A stretch of DNA of 43,695 bases, taken from NCBI GenBank assembly GCA_027008645.1, contig JALVEE010000289.1, forward strand, positions 1-43,695. Direction: 5' to 3'. The position numbers and the translations under genes are program-made. Numbering within the stretch: the stretch's first letter is position 1; each line of letters opens with the position of its first letter. Shown one piece after another: positions 1-7,180 of this stretch. The notes beneath the pieces were generated by a model that was not told where the DNA came from, searched no databases, and saw nothing but the letters and a program-made list of their open reading frames with translations. Origin of the DNA: Saprospiraceae bacterium. Lineage in GTDB: Bacteria > Bacteroidota > Bacteroidia > Chitinophagales > Saprospiraceae.

Positions 1-39
1 GTAGTACCTATTCTTAAGTACGTAATTCCACTAAAATCT

Positions 40-771
40 CTACGCAGATTTTAACTCTTTCTTCTTCAATAAAACAGAGAAAATTACAACTAGTAAAGTT
101 AAAACAGCCAATCCAAATCCATATGCAGGATAAGATTCAGTTGTAAATTGTGCAACTTTACCTTCACCAAAAACAGTTGGCATAAATTCCTTTATCCCTT
201 CGAATGCACCTCCACCATGCAATCCTAAATGGTGTCCGTACCAATACAAAAAGTAGATATATAATGCTAAAAAATATACAGGTATAAGTCCGCCGACATA
301 AGCTGCCCAAGCATTTAGCTTCCTTGGAGTTGCTATAAAGTATATCATAAGAAGAATCATCAGTGCGAAGAAATATACAGAATTTCTCAATATCTGATCA
401 AGAAGTTTCAGAGGCTTTGGAATCTCATTTTCCGGAATTGATTCTCCGGCATATACAGGATATGGTACATGTTTTCCAATTTCATCCTTATCATTAGTTC
501 CTTGTACTATCGGATACATACCGATAAAGTGATTGATTTTATTCATTTCCAACAAGCAATCCGAACCGACATTCATAGCCAATTCTTCTCTTTCTCTCAC
601 ACCCTCACATCCATTATATACCCCATCGTATTTGAATATGATTCTAATTCCTTGAGGATACATAGCTTTTGGATATTGACGGCTTTGTAGCGCAACCCAC
701 CATACAGGACTTAGAAAAGTGAGGATAATTAACACTATAGCGAGACCTGCAAAAAGTTGATATTTTTTCAT
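40..771 (-). CDS. NosB-like integral membrane protein of the nos cluster (hypothetical)
   Basis: 243-aa ORF with an N-terminal TM, a periplasmic segment (PVWWVALQSRQYPKAMYPQGIRI...NKINHFIGMYPI) and several C-terminal TMs; same strand and next in order after the NosZ-like genes and a cytochrome c. Confidence 0.6.
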   Translation of the reverse strand: MKKYQLFAGLAIVLIILTFLSPVWWVALQSRQYPKAMYPQGIRIIFKYDGVYNGCEGVREREELAMNVGSDCLLEMNKINHFIGMYPIVQGTNDKDEIGKHVPYPVYAGESIPENEIPKPLKLLDQILRNSVYFFALMILLMIYFIATPRKLNAWAAYVGGLIPVYFLALYIYFLYWYGHHLGLHGGGAFEGIKEFMPTVFGEGKVAQFTTESYPAYGFGLAVLTLLVVIFSVLLKKKELKSA

Positions 772-1094
772 GATTTTTTATTTTATAAAATGACTAATTC
801 TTAACAATACAAACTCAATAATTTATCTTATCAACAGGCTGTTAACAACATTAACTAAACCAATTAATTATCAGATTATTATTAGAGAATGCAAAGTTAG
901 TCATGTTTAGCCGAAACAGGTAATTTTATACCAAAAAATTTTTATACTAACCTAAAAATATTATTATAAAATGGTTGGTTTATATGAGCAAGAAAACCAT
1001 GATAGTGGTTTAATATGAATAGCTCCGTATGAAATGGGGGGTAAACGAAGCTAATTTCACTTTCCCAGCAAATCAAAACAGGAAATAAAAAAAA

Positions 1095-1120
1095 GTATTC
1101 TTTCGAAGACGAAAGAATAC
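1095..1120. terminator. Strong hairpin GTATTCTTTCG-AAGA-CGAAAGAATAC with T-tract on both strands
   Basis: 11-bp perfect stem, 4-nt loop, flanked by poly-A upstream (U-tract on minus) and CTTTTT downstream; lies downstream of the minus-strand cytochrome c gene. Confidence 0.75.
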
Positions 1121-1174
1121 CTTTTTAAAGTGATACCAAAACCACTTTGGCATATTTCTTAATACTAAAGAAAT

Positions 1175-1624
1175 TTATTTTATTGTTGCTTTAGCTTCAT
1201 TGTACATATATGAAATAGCATCGAACAAATCTTGTTCACTACAGTCCATACAAGTACCTTTAGGAGGCATCAAGTTATTATTAAAACCTTTGATTGAGTG
1301 CTCTAACAAAGTAGCCATACCTTTATCCGCTCTTTTTTGCCAATCTTCTTTATTGTATTTGTCTGCTTTCAATGCAGGTGCTCCACTTACTCCTGTAAAG
1401 TGACAAGCGATACAAGCTTTACTGTAAACTTTTTTTCCGTTTTCTAAATTTGCTTTCATTTTAGAAACATCAACTGAAGCTGTTTTTGCTTCTGCTTTAG
1501 TTGTTTCTTTTTTTACTTCTGCTTTAGTTTCGTTTGTTTTTGACGCTTTTTTGTCACCACCACAACTTGTCATAAGCAAACCGAAAAAAGCAACCATTGT
1601 TAGGGATAATAAGATTTTTTTCAT
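1175..1624 (-). CDS. Class I (c5-like) cytochrome c lipoprotein
   Basis: 149 aa; lipobox LLMTSC; CIACH haem motif; MPPKGTCMDCS C-terminal segment resembling cytochrome c5. Confidence 0.85.
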   Translation of the reverse strand: MKKILLSLTMVAFFGLLMTSCGGDKKASKTNETKAEVKKETTKAEAKTASVDVSKMKANLENGKKVYSKACIACHFTGVSGAPALKADKYNKEDWQKRADKGMATLLEHSIKGFNNNLMPPKGTCMDCSEQDLFDAISYMYNEAKATIK

Positions 1625-1740
1625 CTGTTTAGTTTTAAATTTTTAAAAATTGATAAATATACGATATAGATATTACTCATCGCGAGGTGCAAAGTTAAAA
1701 CACTTTTCATTTTTTTGTTAAAAAATTAACAAATTTATAT

Positions 1741-1768
1741 AAAAAAGGGGTGAATAAATCCACCCCTC
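1741..1768 (-). terminator. Hairpin AGGGGTG/CACCCCT followed by T-run on minus strand
   Basis: 7-bp stem immediately downstream of the minus-strand ORF 1799..4195; CCCCTTTTTTATA read on minus. Confidence 0.6.
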
Positions 1769-1798
1769 AAATTAATTTGTTATGAAAATCAATTTATT

Positions 1799-4195
1799 TT
1801 ATCCTTCCATGGCTTTTTTAGACTTAGCTTTCATGTACTCGATAATTTTCTTAACGTCATCTTTTGATACATTCTGATTAGGCATTTTTAGCTTAAATCT
1901 TTTGTACAATGCTTGTACATCTGCATCTTTGAAATGTGAATCCGGATCCAAAATCCATTCTTCAAGCCATTTATCGGATCTACGTTTATCAACCATCAAT
2001 AAGTCAGGACCATTAAAGTCTTCACCAAATTTATGGCAAGCGTTACATCCGTAGTTCAAGAATTCAAGTTCTCCGGTCATTAAGTTTTTCAACTCTATTG
2101 CAGACGGTTTAAATGCTTGCATCAAGTTATCCCACTGGATTCTCTTTGAGTACGCCAATAATTTAGCATTTTCAGCCTTTGCATTTGGCTCTACTGTAAG
2201 GTAGCCAACTAAACTTCTTCCTTCAGGGCTGTGTATTTTATCAAGCAATAATGGATAGGCTCCGGCTTTTTCCGCTTTGAATGCTATAGTAGCAGTCTCT
2301 CCAGGTCTCCATCTGTACATCTGATCATAAAGAGCAACCTCATATACATAGTGATCCAATTTTGACTGACCAAGGTTTGTTATATGTATTTCTACATCTT
2401 GACCTTGAGTCACTTTAATATTTCCGGGTGTAACTTTACCATTATTTATTGTTGCATAAACATGAACCGTATTGCCTTTTGTCTCAACTTTTTCTCCTCC
2501 TGCCGTTGTAGCATATGGTGATTTATAGTCAGTACTCGCACCGGTATATTTATAGATATTTGTTCCCACAGGATATACATCAATATCTTTAAAGAAATTG
2601 AAGTTAATCAAAGAAGTATAGTGAGGCTCTCCTAATGGTAGAGGCATATCATAAATCACTTTCATCTTATCACCTGAGATATCAATCAATTGGTGATTTT
2701 GTGGGTGAAGAGGTCCAACCGGATTAAATCTATCAATTGATAATTTATCCAAAGAAATCAGATATTTACCATGTGGTTCTCTTGAGTCACCATGTGCAGC
2801 TACCAAGTGTCCTACATTGTAGTGAGAAGGAACAAAACCTAAAACTTTACCTTCGATATAATTCCACTTTGTGATTCTTGAATCTACATATATAGATGTA
2901 TAAACTACTCCCGGAGTTTTATCATATTGGTTGTGCAATGGTCCAAGACCAACTTCTACACTTTTGTGAAGAGCGTCCTCAAGTTTGATTACGGGAATTC
3001 CAAATTTATCTGTACCTGAGAAATTCTTTTCCTCAATAGCTTTCTTAATCTTCTCAAATGAATACACCCATGCGTGACTGTCAAGTTTACCTGCAACAAT
3101 GATGTATTCTCCTGTTGGGTTTACATCAACACCGTGAGGTGATTTTGGCTCAGGAACAAGATAAAGTAATCCATATTTTTTAGATTCTTCGATAGTAATG
3201 ACATGCATTCCTCTGATTACTTTTCTACCAATCTTTCCGGCTTTAAATAGCTCTTCTGCTTTTTTCCAATTAGTAATATGAAGATAATCAACATCCCTGG
3301 ATGAACATCCCGCTTCAAAAGGAGGTCTTCCGCTCTCAATTCCACCGTAATACATTTCAGAACAGAAAGAGTTTGTGAACCCCCAACCGTAACTTGCCTT
3401 TTTACCTGCATCACTTAAGTCTTGAGTATAAGGAGGTAATTCAAAATCAAATGATTTGGACATATCTATTTGACCTTTCTCAACATCAAATTTCCAATAT
3501 GTCAAACCACCTCTCCAAATCTTTTTAAAGTTTTCTTCAGAAAGCGGGTGATATTTATGATCATAAGGAGCAGGATATTGGCATGCTTCCATGATATACT
3601 CTGAATTAGGTGTAAAGAAAGCACCTCCGTGTTCATTTCTAAATATCGGATTCATTACCGTTTGCTTCAATTCCCAGTCTTTCAAACTATAAATATAAAC
3701 TCTTGGGTTAGCCTTATCATTGATAGCAGCCCATTTACCATTATATACGCCATTGGTTTCTGAATAACCCGGATGGTGAGTATCACCCCAAAGTATTTCT
3801 GCTCCATCAATAAAACCGGTTTTCATCCTTTCCATTGATTCTTTACTGTATCCAAAACCGTTATATGGTTGTCTGGCAGCATTAACAGGATACCTGACGA
3901 GCCTCATTGAAGGGACCATATAAGTTGGCAAACTACCTGCTTGTCCTCCTGAGTTAAGTGCGATATATTCATCGCTAATTTTGTCCGGTGTATATGTTTT
4001 GGCAGCAGCCAGCACATCATCGGCATTCAAGTCTCTACGCTTAACAACATCAGCAAAAGACTCGTTGCCTCTTGGAGCACCAAATTCTCCCGAACCGGTT
4101 GTAGCTCCTTTTTTACCACCCTTATCACCACAACTCGCAAAAATCAGAGTCATTCCGAAAAGGATGATCATTGTTTTTAAACTAAAATTTTTCAT
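1799..4195 (-). CDS. nosZ: NosZ-like nitrous-oxide reductase, CuZ-bearing subunit: lipoprotein, seven-bladed propeller with all CuZ His, CuA-less cupredoxin domain, C-terminal cytochrome c domain
   Basis: 798 aa; lipobox LIFASC; WGDTHHPGYSETNGVYNGKWAAINDKANPRV (DxHH), NEHGG, KSPHGVDVNPTGEY, VGLGPLHNQYD, VGH, LGEPH, RFNPVGPLHPQNHQLIDISGDKM typical of NosZ; C-terminal CNACH haem motif; CuA Cys absent. Confidence 0.88.
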   Translation of the reverse strand: MKNFSLKTMIILFGMTLIFASCGDKGGKKGATTGSGEFGAPRGNESFADVVKRRDLNADDVLAAAKTYTPDKISDEYIALNSGGQAGSLPTYMVPSMRLVRYPVNAARQPYNGFGYSKESMERMKTGFIDGAEILWGDTHHPGYSETNGVYNGKWAAINDKANPRVYIYSLKDWELKQTVMNPIFRNEHGGAFFTPNSEYIMEACQYPAPYDHKYHPLSEENFKKIWRGGLTYWKFDVEKGQIDMSKSFDFELPPYTQDLSDAGKKASYGWGFTNSFCSEMYYGGIESGRPPFEAGCSSRDVDYLHITNWKKAEELFKAGKIGRKVIRGMHVITIEESKKYGLLYLVPEPKSPHGVDVNPTGEYIIVAGKLDSHAWVYSFEKIKKAIEEKNFSGTDKFGIPVIKLEDALHKSVEVGLGPLHNQYDKTPGVVYTSIYVDSRITKWNYIEGKVLGFVPSHYNVGHLVAAHGDSREPHGKYLISLDKLSIDRFNPVGPLHPQNHQLIDISGDKMKVIYDMPLPLGEPHYTSLINFNFFKDIDVYPVGTNIYKYTGASTDYKSPYATTAGGEKVETKGNTVHVYATINNGKVTPGNIKVTQGQDVEIHITNLGQSKLDHYVYEVALYDQMYRWRPGETATIAFKAEKAGAYPLLLDKIHSPEGRSLVGYLTVEPNAKAENAKLLAYSKRIQWDNLMQAFKPSAIELKNLMTGELEFLNYGCNACHKFGEDFNGPDLLMVDKRRSDKWLEEWILDPDSHFKDADVQALYKRFKLKMPNQNVSKDDVKKIIEYMKAKSKKAMEG

Positions 4196-4228
4196 AATTA
4201 TAATTTTTATAATTTTTATCTAATATTA

Positions 4229-6421
4229 TTATTGATCTACTCCAATTTTCTCAGCTAATAGCTTCTTAGCTCTCAAACCAACATCAGCTGTCTTAACTTG
4301 ATATTGCCAATATTGTTCAGCCCATAAGAAAGCGTCTCTCCATTTTCCTTCTTTAGCATATTTTTCATGATTAGCTTTTGCGGTCTCAGCTTTCTTCAAT
4401 TGATCAAATGCATCATCAACCAATGCAGCAACATAAGGATATTTGGAGAAATTATTTTTCTTCAACCATTCCACAACACCATTGATGATGTCTTGTGTTT
4501 GCTTGATGACAACAAGTTTATCTTCATAATTTTTCTTATATTCAGCTAATTCCTCTTTGGTCAACTTAACTTCAGCTCCCGTAGTCGGTCCTTTGTAATT
4601 CTTAGGTTTGATAAGAAGTATTCCTTCCATCTCAAGGTGAAGAGCAGAACAGAATTCTGTACAATAGTAAGGAAATACTCCGGGTCTATCAGCAACAAAT
4701 GTCAAAGATGCTGTTTTACCGGGCTCAAAACTACCGTGTTTACCATATGTATCCACAGTAAATCCGTGAGTTTCGTCTTCCGCTCTCTCCAAGTTTGTAA
4801 GGTGGAATGTAACTATGTCTCCTTCATTAACTTCAACAATTTCCGGAGTAATATGAGAACGGATAAGTGTACCGAACACGTGTACCCTATGAGTTTTAGG
4901 ATCTCTTTCTATTTTTTCTTGTCCTGCCACTGTTCTAAATGCGGAGATTTCTCCGGTACGGGTATTTGTTCCGAGTGGGTATCTAATAATAGGTTTAATT
5001 GTTGTTCTCTTAATACCAACATTTCCATATACATTTGCTTGAGGTAAAGACATTGTGTATATATCAACCATTTTATCACCTGAAATATCGATCAAATGTT
5101 GGTATGAAGGTCTTACAGGACCAACACTATGCCTTGTTTTGTAAATACCTTCCTTATCAACAGCTATTAAATAATTTGAATGTGGATCGGCAGATAATCC
5201 CTGTGGAACCATCAATTCACTTGGTCCGAATGTCAATGAAATCTCACCCAATTTCTTACCTGAAGCATAGTCAAATTTATAAACTTTCTTGTCATTAAAA
5301 GCAGAAAAATAAGCAACATTATCTCTCATTTCAAATGCAACATCTTTTACTCCGCTTCCTACTTTAAATGAAGATTTCTTTACTGATGCCAAATCAATAT
5401 TTCCATTTTTGACCGCACCATTAACCTTAGACAAATCTAAAACTACAGCTTCATCTGCAACTACAATAGCATATTTACCGTCAGGAGTAACTTTTATCTT
5501 AGTTGCTCCATTAACAGGAATATATGCAACATTACCACTAGCTGCTTTAGTTGAAACAGTTGCCATTGAATTTTTGCTGCCATCTGCTTTTCCGGCCAAT
5601 GCTTTGTAATTAATTGCATATATAAATGTTTTACCATCTTTTTTAGCAATACCATATACATAACCATCACTTCCATTTCTACCGGTATCAAAATACCCTA
5701 ATTCATAAGTAGGCAATTCGACTGTAAATGATTTTTCTTTAATCATACGACCGATATGGTGTCCCTCTTTTCCATGTTCAGCATCCTCAAATTTCCAAAA
5801 CGTAACGCCTGATTTAAAATCCTTAACATCTGTAGATTTCAAATCCCAAGGAGCAGGATATTGACTGGACTGAACTACATAATCAGTATTTTGGTCAACA
5901 GCAACTCCAGCATAACAACTGTGAAATAGTGGATGTGCAAGAATTTGCTTTGTCTCAAAATCATCAAGACCTAATAGTGCAATCCTTGAATTTGCTCCAT
6001 CGGAATAAAACAGGTATTTGCCGTTGTATTTTCCTCCGGCTTCAGAAAATGCAGGAAATCTCATATCCCCGTATTTTGCAATTCTGTCATCAAGTGACCC
6101 TTTTTTCAACATCAGCATACTTTCATCATCAAAACCATATCCTTGCCATGGTTCAGGTGAAAATACACCCACATACTTGTAAATACGCATGGAAGGTATT
6201 CCATACACAATCATGGTACCTGAATTACCTGTTCCGGCGAATCCAAAGTACTCGTCACGCCCTCCTCTGGGCATAAATGTCTTAACAGCTGCGAGAATAT
6301 CGTTGTCGTTAAGACCTCTGGCTTTTTTTACTTCATCGAGAGTTTGCTGCGCGTTCATGCCCGTTGCAAACAAAATCAAAGAAAGAAAAGCCACTAAAAA
6401 TCGTTTAGTCAATGCAATCAT
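4229..6421 (-). CDS. NosZ paralogue, CuA-bearing subunit: Sec signal peptide, propeller without CuZ ligands, cupredoxin domain with intact CuA site, helical C-terminal extension
   Basis: 730 aa; collinear with 1799..4195 (DEYFGFAG, IPSMRIYKY, SQYPAPWD, HLIDISGDKM); CuA motif ETHGF...FPYYCTEFCSALHLEMEG; DxHH replaced by DMRF. Confidence 0.87.
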   Translation of the reverse strand: MIALTKRFLVAFLSLILFATGMNAQQTLDEVKKARGLNDNDILAAVKTFMPRGGRDEYFGFAGTGNSGTMIVYGIPSMRIYKYVGVFSPEPWQGYGFDDESMLMLKKGSLDDRIAKYGDMRFPAFSEAGGKYNGKYLFYSDGANSRIALLGLDDFETKQILAHPLFHSCYAGVAVDQNTDYVVQSSQYPAPWDLKSTDVKDFKSGVTFWKFEDAEHGKEGHHIGRMIKEKSFTVELPTYELGYFDTGRNGSDGYVYGIAKKDGKTFIYAINYKALAGKADGSKNSMATVSTKAASGNVAYIPVNGATKIKVTPDGKYAIVVADEAVVLDLSKVNGAVKNGNIDLASVKKSSFKVGSGVKDVAFEMRDNVAYFSAFNDKKVYKFDYASGKKLGEISLTFGPSELMVPQGLSADPHSNYLIAVDKEGIYKTRHSVGPVRPSYQHLIDISGDKMVDIYTMSLPQANVYGNVGIKRTTIKPIIRYPLGTNTRTGEISAFRTVAGQEKIERDPKTHRVHVFGTLIRSHITPEIVEVNEGDIVTFHLTNLERAEDETHGFTVDTYGKHGSFEPGKTASLTFVADRPGVFPYYCTEFCSALHLEMEGILLIKPKNYKGPTTGAEVKLTKEELAEYKKNYEDKLVVIKQTQDIINGVVEWLKKNNFSKYPYVAALVDDAFDQLKKAETAKANHEKYAKEGKWRDAFLWAEQYWQYQVKTADVGLRAKKLLAEKIGVDQ

Positions 6422-6974
6422 AACATTTAATTTAGTTTAGCTTAATAATTAATTTAAATATTTTTTCAGTTCGGCTAAATTAATACCAATAATGATATTG
6501 AACAAATATTTTGCTATGGATTTTTATTGTTAAATATTAAAAAAAATAAAACCTTAAAATTTTAAAAGACATTTTGGTCTTTTATTTTTGGTTTAGTATA
6601 TATGCGATAAAATATTTACACATTACGATTTTTAATATTAATATTATTATTTATGTGTTATAGGTTTTGTATCAATATTATACTGACCTATGATTTTAAA
6701 TATCATAATAAAGAATAAGATAATTCAATAATTGAAAGAAATTGCCCCGCTTTTAATTTATAAGCAATATAAATTACTATTCATTGCATTTTTTATTAGG
6801 GTATTTATCAAAAACAATCAAATTTTTCAGGTTAATCTTATTAACTTTTGAGTCGTTAAGTTTATTTCATTTTATAATTAAATCAAAAAAATATATTATA
6901 ATTTGGTTTTTACGAAATCAAATACTAATTTAGTGCCAATATTGACAATTAAACAAAACTAAAAAACGAAGATT

Positions 6975-7100
6975 ATGATAAATCTAATTGACTGGGCTCA
7001 AGCGGATAAGTTGTTAGTTTTTATGGTGGCAGTTCTAGTTCTTTTACCAACTATTATTGCAATATGGCTAATAATTAAAGTAAAGAACTCTAAAAAATAA
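6975..7100 (+). CDS. Putative 41-aa single-TM small protein
   Basis: ATG at 6975: MINLIDWAQADKLLVFMVAVLVLLPTIIAIWLIIKVKNSKK*; hydrophobic helix with Lys-rich C-terminus; divergent from the NosZ-like genes; too short for the supplied ORF track. Confidence 0.45.
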   Translation: MINLIDWAQADKLLVFMVAVLVLLPTIIAIWLIIKVKNSKK

Positions 7101-7180
7101 TGCACTCAAAATATTTGATTGCTTATTTTGTGGCAGTTATGGAATACGTAATATTGTTCCGGTTACTGCGGGCTTTTTTC

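Noticed and set aside
4229-6421. Calling the second NosZ-like gene a decaying pseudogene because all CuZ ligands are missing
   Set aside because: ORF is full length, keeps signal peptide, fold motifs and a perfect CuA site; random decay would not spare only CuA while its neighbour loses only CuA.
4637-6440. Several 60-136-aa plus-strand ORFs opposite the NosZ pair
   Set aside because: Antisense to strongly supported coding sequence; Cys/Ser-rich translations typical of antisense frames.
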